The translations under genes were made by a program, and so were the position numbers. DNA of 47,642 bases from the NCBI GenBank assembly GCA_049302575.1, contig JBAQMG010000005.1, forward strand, positions 1-47,642, read 5' to 3'. Below the pieces are notes generated by a model that saw only the letters and a program-made list of their open reading frames with translations, searched no databases and was not told where the DNA came from. Each line of letters begins with the position of its first letter. The stretch's first letter is position 1. This document shows positions 25,758 to 34,572 of this stretch, one piece after another. This stretch comes from JBAQMG01 sp049302575 (lineage in GTDB: Bacteria > Bacillota > Desulfitobacteriia > Desulfitobacteriales > Desulfitobacteriaceae).

Positions 25758-27079
25758 AAAGTAGTCACTCCTTCGTCAATCTGCCAGAACTGGATTTTAT
25801 TTTGGACTTGGTCTTGGAGAAGAATACTTCCCATACGTCCCATCTGAGACTCCCATAAATCAAAACCAGCTTGGACACAAGTTGGGCAAGCTCCAAAGGG
25901 AATTCGAATAAGAGCATGTTTTATTTTGCGCTGAGAAAGTTGACTTTCTATATATACTGTTCCACCGCAGTAATTACATTGACGGATGTTGTCGTGACGG
26001 ATTTCTTGAAACCCGTCCGTGTCGTAATAGACGGAGTGTGGTATAAAAACCCATTTGCCCTTGGGTAGAAAAGTTTCCTCGCGCAAAGTCCACTTGCTCT
26101 CAACTTTTTGATGTTGATATTTTAGATCTTGGAGGTAAGTTTTTAGGGTGGAGAACGAAACTTGAGGACGTGTAGGACGAGCAACTTCTATTACATTGCT
26201 ATAATCCTCACCAGCCATGGCTAATAAAATAGCTAAATTGACATAAGGTAAAGCCCCTTCAATGGAATATCCCCCTTCGAGTACCGCTAAATCTGCTTTA
26301 AGAAGTTCTGTGATTTTGCCATACCCTCTGGCCGTTACATTCATAGCTGCTAAGGGGTCCGTAAAATGGTTATCTTGCCCTGCTGAATTAATGATTAAAT
26401 CCGGGGCAAATTCTTTAAGGCGTGGAAGAACCCAATTTTCTAAAAAGTAATGGAAACCTTCATCTCCGGTTCCTGGCATCAAGGGAATATTCAAAGTAGA
26501 ATCCCAAGCGTTAGGCCCCCCTTTTTCATTAATGAATCCGGTTCCTGGATAGAGAGTACGGCCATCTTGGTGTAGAGATATGAAGAGGACATTCGGGTCG
26601 TGGTAGAAAATATCTTGTGTTCCATCTCCATGATGAACGTCCGTATCGATGATCGCTACTTTCTTGATAGCGTGATGGGCACGTAAGTGGTTAACCAAGA
26701 TTGCTTCATTATTCAACGTACAAAAACCACGATTGCCTAAAACTGTAGCACCGGAATGATGCCCAGGTGGACGTACAAGCGCAAAGCCGTTCTTAATTTG
26801 ACCTTGAGCCCAAGCTTCCCCTAAAACCAAGGCACTCCCAGCAGCAATTAAATGAGCGTCTAATTCATGGTCTTGTGCTCTAGGGAAGATAGCCTGAGCA
26901 AGAAGAACAGCAGAAAGTGGTGCTATCCCCGGGGCAAATTGTTTAATTTGAGGTAGGTCCATTACGCCCTCTTCAGATAATTGTTCTTGGGTATATAATA
27001 GACGTTCTTCCCGTTCGGGATGAGTTTCCCCCAAGGACCAATCAAAAGCTGGGAAGAATAATATTCCTGTCGGTTTCAT
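25754..27079 (-). CDS. Histone-deacetylase-family hydrolase with C-terminal zinc-ribbon-like tail
   Basis: Arginase-fold zinc deacetylase of the AcuC/acetylpolyamine amidohydrolase class. Active-site residues: RPPGHHSG (His107/His108), zinc ligands Asp147 and His149 in DTDVHHGDG, Asp236 in SAGQDNHFTDP, and Tyr271 in LEGGYS. The domain ends near residue 300. A tail (about 340-441) has CNYCGG and, 36 residues on, CPTCVQAG, a likely zinc ribbon. The substrate (acetylated protein or polyamine) is not known. It overlaps both neighbours by 4 nt (ATGA with the hydantoinase gene, TTGA with mutL); GGGAGG lies 8 nt before ATG. Its placement between mutS and mutL is discussed in findings. Confidence 0.88.
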   Translation of the reverse strand: MKPTGILFFPAFDWSLGETHPEREERLLYTQEQLSEEGVMDLPQIKQFAPGIAPLSAVLLAQAIFPRAQDHELDAHLIAAGSALVLGEAWAQGQIKNGFALVRPPGHHSGATVLGNRGFCTLNNEAILVNHLRAHHAIKKVAIIDTDVHHGDGTQDIFYHDPNVLFISLHQDGRTLYPGTGFINEKGGPNAWDSTLNIPLMPGTGDEGFHYFLENWVLPRLKEFAPDLIINSAGQDNHFTDPLAAMNVTARGYGKITELLKADLAVLEGGYSIEGALPYVNLAILLAMAGEDYSNVIEVARPTRPQVSFSTLKTYLQDLKYQHQKVESKWTLREETFLPKGKWVFIPHSVYYDTDGFQEIRHDNIRQCNYCGGTVYIESQLSQRKIKHALIRIPFGACPTCVQAGFDLWESQMGRMGSILLQDQVQNKIQFWQIDEGVTTF

Positions 27080-28749
27080 TCTTGAATCCTCCCTCTAACA
27101 CCTGGTGGTACATGAATCGCTCCACGGACAATTTGTCCAACCGTTTGATAACCTTGAACAATAGGGAAAAAGTCAAACTCATCTTGCTGTAGATCTGCTC
27201 GGTCAATCCCTTTTTCCTCAGCCTGTTTTTGAGCAAGTTCTGTTAAAAATCGTTCAACTTCCAGATGTGGTTTTCTAGAGCCCAACCAATATCCTTGCTC
27301 ACCAGTTTCCTCTATATGATAGCGTTTAAGAAAAGTATCAAGCTGGAGAGTCCAAGAAAAGGTGGTTTTGGACATAGCCGTCCCGATAGCGTTAGATACT
27401 TCAGGGTAGTTACCTAAGCGAACTCTGGTTTTTAAGCGTTTTCCTAAAGAGGGGGCGATCCCCTGTGCGCCACCCCCACTGACCCAGATATGAAATTTTA
27501 AAACATCATGGGGATGAAGAACTCCCCAGACTTTATAAGCAGGTTCATCTTGCCATTCCTTACTAAGACCTTCAATTTCTAGAGCGATTTTTTCTACAGT
27601 GGCTTCCAGAATTGCTTCAGCAAGTTGCTGAAGATCTGCAGGTTCTCTGTGTTCTGCTGGAAGTAAAGAAGCAAGAGCTTCTTTAGCTTTTACCCAATCC
27701 CCGTAATTAACTAGTTTTAAATAGCACATGGCATCGGTTGGAGTAGGTGCATTACCGCCCAAACAGTAAGCTGGTCCTGTACGGTAATTAATAATAGAAA
27801 AAGTATTATCTTTTTTTAATACGACAGAGTCCCCACCTACAGGAACTGAACGAACGGCTAAAGAACGCACTAATGTGCAAAAATCTCCAATTTTTGCTCC
27901 CTTTGAACTCATTAAAGGTACACCTGAAAGAACTATGCCTAAATCAGTGGTTGTCCCACCGATATCAACCACTACGAAAGATTCAGACGCCTCGCTTTGT
28001 GCTAAGGCCCCAAGTACACTCGCAGTGGGTCCGGAATAAATCGAATCTACAGGTCGAACGGAGGCTAAGGGAAGGGCTCCCCCATCAGCTTTAAGTACCG
28101 AGATCGGAGCGTGACAACCTCTAGTTCCTACGGCCTTTTGTAAGTTAAAGGCAAACTGCTGATAAAGGTCATGACTTGCTAAGTTAAGATAGGTAGTTAG
28201 GCTACGACGATAAAAGTTTGCTTGACCCCAGAGGTGTCCCAAAGCGATTTGTAAATTAGGATGACGCTTCAGAAGATAGGCGGCTAATTGCTCTTCATGA
28301 GTTTTATTGCGGTGTGAAAACTTACCAACAATCACTAGACGCGATATAGTATTATTTTCAGCAAGGAGATCCAAGGACAATTGTTCCCATTCTGCTTTAT
28401 CGGGAGCTTTGATTTCTCTTCCCCTGTAGTCGATTATACCTGTGAGCACTCGATATGGAATCGGCCAGTAAAGAGCATCAAGTTTCATACCATTACCAGG
28501 AAACAAGCAAAGTTTAATTTCCGGCAAATGTCCCTGAAGAATGGCGTTGGTGACCAGCGTTGTACTTACTGTTATTTTTTCGACAGGCTTCCCTTCGGAA
28601 ACCCTCAAGTTATCTAGGGCACTCATAATGGTTTGTAATAGATCCTCAGAATTAGTTGGAACTTTTGCTTTATCAACGATCTGGGTTCCTTTCATAAGAA
28701 CAGCATCAGTAAAGGTACCACCGACATCAATTCCAACACGATCAGTCAT
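27076..28749 (-). CDS. Hydantoinase/oxoprolinase-family protein (HyuA-like)
   Basis: Actin/ASKHA-fold protein of the hydantoinase A / 5-oxoprolinase alpha family. The N-terminal GIDVGGTFTDAVL (phosphate-1) and central VVVDIGGTTTDLGIV (phosphate-2) motifs are clear, and a further Gly-rich WVSGGGAQGIAPSLG lies at about 428-442. At 557 aa it is shorter than typical HyuA (about 650-700 aa), and no HyuB-type partner is nearby, so ATP-dependent ring opening of hydantoin or oxoproline is uncertain. GGGAGG lies about 8 nt before ATG. It follows mutS by 15 nt and overlaps the deacetylase gene by 4 nt. Confidence 0.85.
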   Translation of the reverse strand: MTDRVGIDVGGTFTDAVLMKGTQIVDKAKVPTNSEDLLQTIMSALDNLRVSEGKPVEKITVSTTLVTNAILQGHLPEIKLCLFPGNGMKLDALYWPIPYRVLTGIIDYRGREIKAPDKAEWEQLSLDLLAENNTISRLVIVGKFSHRNKTHEEQLAAYLLKRHPNLQIALGHLWGQANFYRRSLTTYLNLASHDLYQQFAFNLQKAVGTRGCHAPISVLKADGGALPLASVRPVDSIYSGPTASVLGALAQSEASESFVVVDIGGTTTDLGIVLSGVPLMSSKGAKIGDFCTLVRSLAVRSVPVGGDSVVLKKDNTFSIINYRTGPAYCLGGNAPTPTDAMCYLKLVNYGDWVKAKEALASLLPAEHREPADLQQLAEAILEATVEKIALEIEGLSKEWQDEPAYKVWGVLHPHDVLKFHIWVSGGGAQGIAPSLGKRLKTRVRLGNYPEVSNAIGTAMSKTTFSWTLQLDTFLKRYHIEETGEQGYWLGSRKPHLEVERFLTELAQKQAEEKGIDRADLQQDEFDFFPIVQGYQTVGQIVRGAIHVPPGVRGRIQE

Positions 28750-28764
28750 CTCTTTACCTCCCTT

Positions 28765-31320
28765 TTACAGTGTTTCTAGTGCCTCTAAACGATTTTTAAG
28801 CTCAAAGAGATATTGAAGTGCTTGACGTGGAGACATTTCATCGAGGTTTAAACCCTCAAGCTCACGGAGAAGTGGATGAATTTCCGGTTCTTCAAAAAGT
28901 CTAATCTGTGTCACCGTATTAGATGGCTTAAAATCGTCATAATTAAAAGAATCTGATTCAAATTCTTTTAAAAGTATTTTAGCACGTTTTAGAAGATCCA
29001 CAGGTAAGCCAGCAAGGCGTGCGACTTGAATTCCATAGCTTCGATCAGCACGACCTGGTAAAATCTTGTGTAAAAAGATTATATCATTATGGTGCTCCCT
29101 AATCCCCACGTGGAGGTTAAAAACCCCAGAAAAGTGTTCTTCTAACCTTGTCAACTCGTGGTAATGAGTGGCAAAGAGGGTTTTAGCCCTTAAGTTTGGC
29201 GTTTGAACAAGGTGCTCCACTACAGACCATGCAATGCTTAGTCCATCATAGGTGGCTGTTCCACGTCCAACCTCGTCAAAAATGATCAAACTATTTTCAG
29301 TGGCGTTATTGAGGATATGAGCTACTTCACGCATTTCTACCATGAAGGTACTTTGACCGGAGGCTAAATCATCAGAGGCTCCAACCCTGGTGAAAATACG
29401 ATCTACGATTGGAATATTGGCCTTCTGAGCTGGAACAAAACTCCCAATGTGGGCCATCAGTACGATTAAGGCAACTTGGCGCATGTAAGTCGATTTACCT
29501 GCCATGTTGGGACCGGTAATGATGGCCAAATGCTTATGCGTGGTTAAGAGTGTATCATTGGGAATAAAACTTGCTTGGTCAAGCATCTGTTCGATGACAG
29601 GGTGCCTGCCCTCAATGATCTCAACTACGCCATCACTAGTTATAGTGGGTCGGACATAGTGATTACGGACAGCAACTTCAGCTAAACTCGTAAAAACATC
29701 TATTTCAGCTAAAGCCTGAGCCGACTTGAGAATTCTTTCCGTATAAGAGCGAACTTTTTCTCTGAGCTCTAGAAATTGTTGGAATTCTAATTCTACAAGT
29801 TTTTCTTCGGCTTCAAGTATTTTATTTTCATATTCCTTGAGTTCTGGAGTTATAAAACGCTCAGCGTTGGCTAAAGTCTGTTTGCGCAGGTAATTTGTTG
29901 GCACCAAATGAGCATTAGTATGCGTAATTTCAATATAATAGCCAAACACTTTGTTAAAGCCTATTTTTAAAGAGCGTATTCCCGTCCGTTCACGTTCTGA
30001 ATTTTCTAAACTTGCGACCCATTCTTTACCCCCGAAAGCGAGCGTGCGAAGTTCATCGATTTCAGGAGAAAAACCACTTTTAATCAGATTGCCATCTTTT
30101 AGGGTGATTGAAGCTTCGGGATTAAGCGCTTTGTGAAGTAAATCTGTAAGGTCTTGAAATCCGTCTAAATAAGGCTCGTAACTTTTTAAAATTTGAGTTT
30201 GACTACTGGCTAAAACAGCTTTAATTTTGGGTAACGTACTTAGGGTTTGGGCTAAGGCCAATAAGTCTTTGGCATGCACACTCCCATAGGAGATTTTGCC
30301 CATTAATCGTTCCAAATCGTAAATTCCAGTCAAATATTTAGTTAAATCCCCCCGCAAAAAAGAATCACTTACTAGATTTTCTATTGCATCATGACGCCTC
30401 ATAATACTCGCAGCAATTGCTAGGGGCTGTTCAATCCAACGTCGCAGTAGTCGCCCTCCAAAAGCAGTCTTAGTTAAATCGAGAATACTGAGTAGGGTTC
30501 CCTTCTTTCCTTGATTACGAATTGTTTCAGTTAATTCTAAGTTGCGACGAGTCCATTGGTCTAAAATCATCCACTGGTCTTGTCCGTAAGATTTTATTTC
30601 AAAAATATGAGAAGGATTAATAGCAGGCATAGTTTCCATGAAATAGGACCATAACACTCCTGCAGCTTTAGCTGCTGTAGGCAAAGCTTCTAAAAGTGTA
30701 GTTTGTTTGGGGAAGCGGTTAATAAAATCAGATTTTTTTTCATAAGTCTGTCTAGGTCTGATTGTTAAGAAGTAATTTTGGAATAATTTATTCTTGGCTA
30801 AGTCAGGGGGCAGTAGTAACTCTGCAGGCTTTATCCTGTTTAATTCAGTTAACAAAACCTCCAGGCGAGACGTTTGGAAGATCGTAAATTCTCCTGTTGA
30901 GACATCGAGAAAAGCGAGTCCCCAATCATTTTCGTGAACTACACTGCTTAAAAAGTTATTGTTCATCTCTGAAATTAGGCTGTCAGTCAAGGTGCCTGGA
31001 GAAACAATCCGAATAATTTCACGTTTTACAATTCCCTTGGCTTGTCGGGGATCTTCAACTTGCTCACAAATCGCCACTTTATGTCCCGAAGAAACAAGTT
31101 TAGTTAAATAATTATCAACTGCGTGATAGGGAATTCCGCACATTGGTATTCTTTTACCTTCACCAGAATCTCGAGCAGTGAGGGCGATTTCCAAGATTGG
31201 GGCAGCAAGAACAGCATCTTGGTCAAACATTTCATAAAAATCACCCAGTCGAAAAAAGAGAATCGCATCTGGTACTTTTGCTTTGGTTGCTCGAAATTGT
31301 TGCATCATCGGGGTTGTCAT
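28765..31320 (-). CDS. mutS: DNA mismatch repair protein MutS
   Basis: Mismatch-recognition ATPase. The mismatch-binding FYE (Phe28, Glu30) lies in RLGDFYEMF. The clamp and lever regions are followed by Walker A TGPNMAGKSTYMRQ (around residue 610), Walker B LIIFDEVGRGT and the signature STFMVEM; SYGIQVARLAGLP follows near the C-terminus. Length of 851 aa is typical. GGGGAG lies about 11 nt before ATG 31320; an ATG four codons in is an alternative. A terminator lies between the preceding ricA-like gene and mutS, so mutS may have its own promoter or depend on readthrough. Confidence 0.96.
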   Translation of the reverse strand: MTTPMMQQFRATKAKVPDAILFFRLGDFYEMFDQDAVLAAPILEIALTARDSGEGKRIPMCGIPYHAVDNYLTKLVSSGHKVAICEQVEDPRQAKGIVKREIIRIVSPGTLTDSLISEMNNNFLSSVVHENDWGLAFLDVSTGEFTIFQTSRLEVLLTELNRIKPAELLLPPDLAKNKLFQNYFLTIRPRQTYEKKSDFINRFPKQTTLLEALPTAAKAAGVLWSYFMETMPAINPSHIFEIKSYGQDQWMILDQWTRRNLELTETIRNQGKKGTLLSILDLTKTAFGGRLLRRWIEQPLAIAASIMRRHDAIENLVSDSFLRGDLTKYLTGIYDLERLMGKISYGSVHAKDLLALAQTLSTLPKIKAVLASSQTQILKSYEPYLDGFQDLTDLLHKALNPEASITLKDGNLIKSGFSPEIDELRTLAFGGKEWVASLENSERERTGIRSLKIGFNKVFGYYIEITHTNAHLVPTNYLRKQTLANAERFITPELKEYENKILEAEEKLVELEFQQFLELREKVRSYTERILKSAQALAEIDVFTSLAEVAVRNHYVRPTITSDGVVEIIEGRHPVIEQMLDQASFIPNDTLLTTHKHLAIITGPNMAGKSTYMRQVALIVLMAHIGSFVPAQKANIPIVDRIFTRVGASDDLASGQSTFMVEMREVAHILNNATENSLIIFDEVGRGTATYDGLSIAWSVVEHLVQTPNLRAKTLFATHYHELTRLEEHFSGVFNLHVGIREHHNDIIFLHKILPGRADRSYGIQVARLAGLPVDLLKRAKILLKEFESDSFNYDDFKPSNTVTQIRLFEEPEIHPLLRELEGLNLDEMSPRQALQYLFELKNRLEALETL

Positions 31321-31362
31321 GCTTTATGCTTCTCCCCTTTATTCATATCTAAATCCTGTCCT

Positions 31363-31401
31363 AAAAAAGGGAAGAGCTATTAGTTGAAGCTCTTCCCTTT
31401 G
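31363..31401 (-). terminator. Strong terminator between ricA-like gene and mutS
   Basis: Minus strand: AAAGGGAAGAGCT and AGCTCTTCCCTTTTTT form a 13-bp stem with a 9-nt loop ending in a T-run. It follows the ricA-like stop by about 30 nt and ends about 40 nt before the mutS ATG. Confidence 0.9.
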
Positions 31402-31430
31402 TTTGCACTAGATTTTTCGGAAAGTCAAAC

Positions 31431-31865
31431 TTAACAACTTCCGCCGCAACCACAGCTATTCGTATCACATCCGCTATCACCGCTATCAGTGCTACATCCG
31501 CCGGAGCCACAACCGGAACATCCTTCAGAATCTTCTCCTGCTATTGCACTGGCTAAAATAGCGTTAACGGTGTCTAACATTTCTGTAAAGTTGTCTTGCG
31601 CTCCTAGGTAGTCCGAGATAAGTGTGTTGTTTTCAACCTTAGTTTCAATAATTGCGACAGATTCTTTATCCTCCAGAGTTGGTTCCTGTCCTGATTCTTG
31701 AAGATCAGCTAAACGTTGTTGGGCTACTTGAAATTCCGAAATAACTTTTTTTGCTTCTTCATTGGCAAGCATTAATTTTTCAGTGCTTTTCAATTGTGCA
31801 AGTTCAGAGCTTTGAGTAATCGCTTGAGCTAAAATTTGAGCCTTTTCCAAAATATCGTCTGTCAT
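31431..31865 (-). CDS. ricA: YlbF/YmcA-family protein (RicA-like) with Cys-rich tail
   Basis: Helical YlbF/YmcA-domain protein (about 1-110). In Bacillus RicA (YmcA), RicF and RicT form a complex that carries Fe-S clusters and governs RNase Y-dependent mRNA maturation, and ymcA follows miaB (ymcB) just upstream of mutS, as here; hence RicA by position. The odd part is the tail 111-144: seven Cys in 29 residues (116, 119, 124, 133, 138, 140, 144) with Gly, Ser and Asp, such as CSGCGSGGC and CGCGGSC. This could hold a metal or an Fe-S cluster. Length 144 aa. A stretch of GAGGTGCAC overlaps the region just before ATG 31865. Confidence 0.85.
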   Translation of the reverse strand: MTDDILEKAQILAQAITQSSELAQLKSTEKLMLANEEAKKVISEFQVAQQRLADLQESGQEPTLEDKESVAIIETKVENNTLISDYLGAQDNFTEMLDTVNAILASAIAGEDSEGCSGCGSGGCSTDSGDSGCDTNSCGCGGSC

Positions 31866-31945
31866 TTGTGCACCTCCACTTTTACAATAATTCTACACGA
31901 CTTTGTTGATTCCTGCTACTTTTTAGCATAATGATATTTCATTCA

Positions 31946-33271
31946 CTAGTTTATTTCACCTAGCAAGGTCCATGGCCCTGCCTCAAGGATTTTTACGTTA
32001 GTTAAGGTTCCAATGATCGAAGCATCACCATTAAATACCACCAACTCATTACCCCTAGTTCGCCCAGTTAAACGTTCTGGGTTAGTTTTACTGGGACCTT
32101 CAACAAGTATTTCATAGTTCTTACCCAACATGTTCTGCCGCCATTTCAAGCCTTTTTCCTTCTGTAAATTCATCAGTTCTTGAAGACGTCGTTTTTTAAT
32201 ATCTAACGGTATTTGATTTGGCATAGCCGCAGCTAGAGTTCCAGATCGTTGAGAAAACATAAAAGTATAAGCTTGACTAAAATTGCTTTGTTTTACTAAA
32301 TCTAAGGTATCCGAAAAATCGTTGTCAGACTCTCCTGGAAAACCAACGATAAAATCAGTCGTTATGCTCACTCCAGGAATTAGTTCGCGGATCTTGCTCA
32401 CCCGGCTAAGGTAGTATTCCCTAGTATACTTGCGATTCATTCTCTGTAATATAACATTGCTTCCCGCTTGAATTGGCAGATGGATATGTTCACATAAGTT
32501 TGTGCCAGCTGCAATTGTCTTAATCAATTTGTCGGATAAATCTTTGGGATGAGAAGTGATAAACCGTACTCGCCAGAGCCCTGAGATTTGATCAACTTCT
32601 TGTAAAAGATCAGCAAAATCATAGGTAGGCGGGAATTCCAAACCATAAGAATTAACGTTTTGCCCTAGCAAGGTAACTTCACGACAGCCACTCTCCACTA
32701 AGTCGCGAATTTCCAAGATAATTTTCTCAGGGCGCCTACTCCGTTCCCTCCCTCTTACGTAAGGTACTATACAATACGAGCAAAAGTTATTACAGCCGTA
32801 CATTATATTAACATTGGCTCGCAATTTGCCTTTTTCGGCCAGCGAAATAGTTTCTGGCAATTCATCTGGTTTATCATACACAACAGCTGCTTTTTTAGAT
32901 CTCCTAGTTTGACGCAATAAGGTTGAAAAGTTAGGTAAATTGTAGGTGCCAGTCCAAATGTCTACGTGGGGTGCTCTTTTTTGAAGCCGTTCCAAGACAC
33001 CTGGTTGTTGAACCATACAACCAGCTACGGCGATTTTTAAAGTGGGCTTTCGTTCCTTAAGTTTTTTCAATTCGCCAATTTTACCTAGTATTTTATTTTC
33101 GGCGCTTTCTCGAACACAACAGGTATTAACAATAACCAAATCAGCCTCTTCTAAATCTAAAGAACGAATATAGCCTTCTCGAGTAGAGATTTCCGTTAAA
33201 GTTTCAGCATCCCGTTCGGACATCTGACAGCCAAAGGTTAGGGTAACTACTTTCCTGACTTTTTCAGACAT
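31946..33271 (-). CDS. miaB: tRNA-2-methylthio-N6-dimethylallyladenosine synthase MiaB
   Basis: Radical-SAM methylthiotransferase acting on the MiaA product at A37. The N-terminal auxiliary cluster uses Cys15 (TFGCQMSERD), Cys51 and Cys85 (AGCMVQ); the radical-SAM cluster is C160xxxC164xxC167 (YGCNNFCSYC), followed by VRGRERSR. A TRAM domain forms the C-terminus (LTGRTRGNELVVF). Length of 441 aa is standard. GGAG lies about 11 nt before ATG. It heads the miaB-ricA pair, and miaA is encoded in the same block. Confidence 0.95.
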   Translation of the reverse strand: MSEKVRKVVTLTFGCQMSERDAETLTEISTREGYIRSLDLEEADLVIVNTCCVRESAENKILGKIGELKKLKERKPTLKIAVAGCMVQQPGVLERLQKRAPHVDIWTGTYNLPNFSTLLRQTRRSKKAAVVYDKPDELPETISLAEKGKLRANVNIMYGCNNFCSYCIVPYVRGRERSRRPEKIILEIRDLVESGCREVTLLGQNVNSYGLEFPPTYDFADLLQEVDQISGLWRVRFITSHPKDLSDKLIKTIAAGTNLCEHIHLPIQAGSNVILQRMNRKYTREYYLSRVSKIRELIPGVSITTDFIVGFPGESDNDFSDTLDLVKQSNFSQAYTFMFSQRSGTLAAAMPNQIPLDIKKRRLQELMNLQKEKGLKWRQNMLGKNYEILVEGPSKTNPERLTGRTRGNELVVFNGDASIIGTLTNVKILEAGPWTLLGEIN

Positions 33272-33599
33272 TTTTTGCTCAACTCCTAATGTATGCCCTT
33301 GTTAACTCTTATATTATAGCTATTTTGTTGAGTATGGACAAATTTAAGTTGAGATGTTTATACTATCGTATTAGATTTGATGGTTTTAGTATGGGTGATG
33401 CAAACAGTGCTGGTTGAGTAATGCTCTACGTCTGCTAGTCTGAAATGACCTCAAACGGGATGCCGTTTCGTGCAGCCTATTCGCTGTACTGCGTCGCCAG
33501 CAGGGGCTGTGATGCTGACGTTACTGGTTTCGGAAAACGGAAGTTCTAAAAATGCATCCTCTAGTAAGCGTGTGTTCGCGTTTTGGATGGTGATGTTGG
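33272..33599. other. Intergenic region with a short GC-richer patch, no gene identified
   Basis: The first 130 nt are AT-rich, upstream of miaB. The patch 33430-33560 is visibly richer in G and C and reads on the minus strand as short broken frames (for example AARNGIPFEVISD bounded by stops), as a decayed gene fragment might. I cannot assign it. Confidence 0.4.
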
Positions 33600-33992
33600 T
33601 TAAATATGGGATTTTCCAGTATATCGAAAGGGAGTAAGAGTCATTATATCTTCATATTTTCCAATATTCCTAATGAGATAATTTCTATTTGGACTATGAA
33701 GAACAACTTCTCCACCAATTATTGTTCCATCTTTATTTTCTTTACAATCAATTATATATACCCATTCACCATCATACTTGGTGTTAATTTCCAGTATTGT
33801 TTCAAACCCTGGTAGGCTTCTCCCTCGAGATCCTCGTACAATTCCTGGCAGGTCGTCGGAAAGGACTCCATTTTCCTCTAAAAGCTCAACCTCAAAACGC
33901 CTCTTTAACTCGGTGACTGAAACTTTGGCAGGCACCTTTGAGATCTTGGCGCATGGATATTCCCAGCTGAATCTTATGGCGATTTCTTCCAT
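33600..33992 (-). CDS. Chimeric small protein: AddA-derived N-terminus, unknown C-terminus (130 aa)
   Basis: The first about 36 residues (SWEYPCAKISKVPAK, VSVTELKRRFEVEL) read like the C-terminal region of the AddA helicase-nuclease. The rest (KYDGEWVYIIDCKENKDG, EVVLHSPNRNYLI) does not; it resembles small proteins with a short GEW-type beta motif, but I cannot name it. AAGGAG lies about 11 nt before ATG, so it could still be translated. The frame continues upstream through a stop into more AddA-like sequence (separate entry). It is most likely a recombination product of a decayed addA rather than a functional gene, but a real small gene is possible. Confidence 0.5.
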   Translation of the reverse strand: MEEIAIRFSWEYPCAKISKVPAKVSVTELKRRFEVELLEENGVLSDDLPGIVRGSRGRSLPGFETILEINTKYDGEWVYIIDCKENKDGTIIGGEVVLHSPNRNYLIRNIGKYEDIMTLTPFRYTGKSHI

Positions 33993-34145
33993 GAAATCAT
34001 TTACTCCTTCAGAAGTATTCTGTCCATTCAGTCCCGCCGGCTATTGGTTAAATTCGCTTTCAGCATATTCATTCGCGAATTTGCTACTCAAGACATCGCA
34101 TTTATTCCAAAGTCGGATGCTCCAGACTGATGGATCTAATTTGTG
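33890..34145 (-). pseudogene. addA: Relic of addA (ATP-dependent helicase/nuclease subunit A)
   Basis: On the minus strand one frame reads DPSVWSIRLWNKCDV, then AESEFNQ, an in-frame TAG (34042-34044), then GLNGQNTSEGVNDFMEE and SWEYPCAKISKVPAK-VSVTELKRRF. These follow the order of the segment of AddA before its nuclease domain, from memory of the family, with one internal stop. About 85 codons remain, with no helicase motifs and no addB nearby. It runs into the chimeric ORF at 33992-33600. Confidence 0.5.
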
Positions 34146-34322
34146 AATTTTTCATTATGCATTCGTTCGTGCTTGATTATGGGATTTCTGCACTTTATAG
34201 AAGAAGTATGATTTACTACAATCAAGTCTTTATTTGTTAGCTTAGTTTTTAATGTTACTTAACCAATTTTCTGGTATAGACAGGCTTCGATTTGGTTAAT
34301 CTAGACTAGGAGGTGATCGAAG

Positions 34323-34475
34323 ATGAAAAGTCCTGAAGTAAAATGCAATGTAACAGAATGTACGTACAATGAACAGGCGAAAATTTGTAAGGCATCAAGT
34401 ATCCAGGTTATTAAACATCATACGCAAGCAGCTTCAACGGAGGCTACAGATTGTTCAACGTTTGAATTACGCTAA
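34323..34475 (+). CDS. DUF1540 domain-containing protein (50 aa)
   Basis: Small Cys protein of the DUF1540 family, common in spore-forming Firmicutes and of unknown function. The pattern is VKCNVTECTYNEQAKICKA, then SSIQV, and TDCSTFELR at the end: four Cys at 8, 13, 22 and 44, probably binding one metal. AGGAGGTGAT, close to a full anti-SD match, lies 5 nt before ATG. It is a single-gene unit closed by its own terminator. Confidence 0.88.
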   Translation: MKSPEVKCNVTECTYNEQAKICKASSIQVIKHHTQAASTEATDCSTFELR

Positions 34476-34500
34476 TTTCCGAATAACCTAGTCACACCAT

Positions 34501-34540
34501 AATAGAGGAATCGGTCTTACTCATACCGATTCTTCTATTT
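34501..34540. terminator. Terminator between DUF1540 gene and ytvI-like gene
   Basis: AATAGA-GGAATCGGT and ACCGATTC-TTCTATT form a stem of about 14 bp with one or two bulges and a 9-nt loop. It lies between convergent genes and probably serves both. Confidence 0.75.
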
Positions 34541-34572
34541 GTCTATAATAGATTATGAATTACGCATTATAT

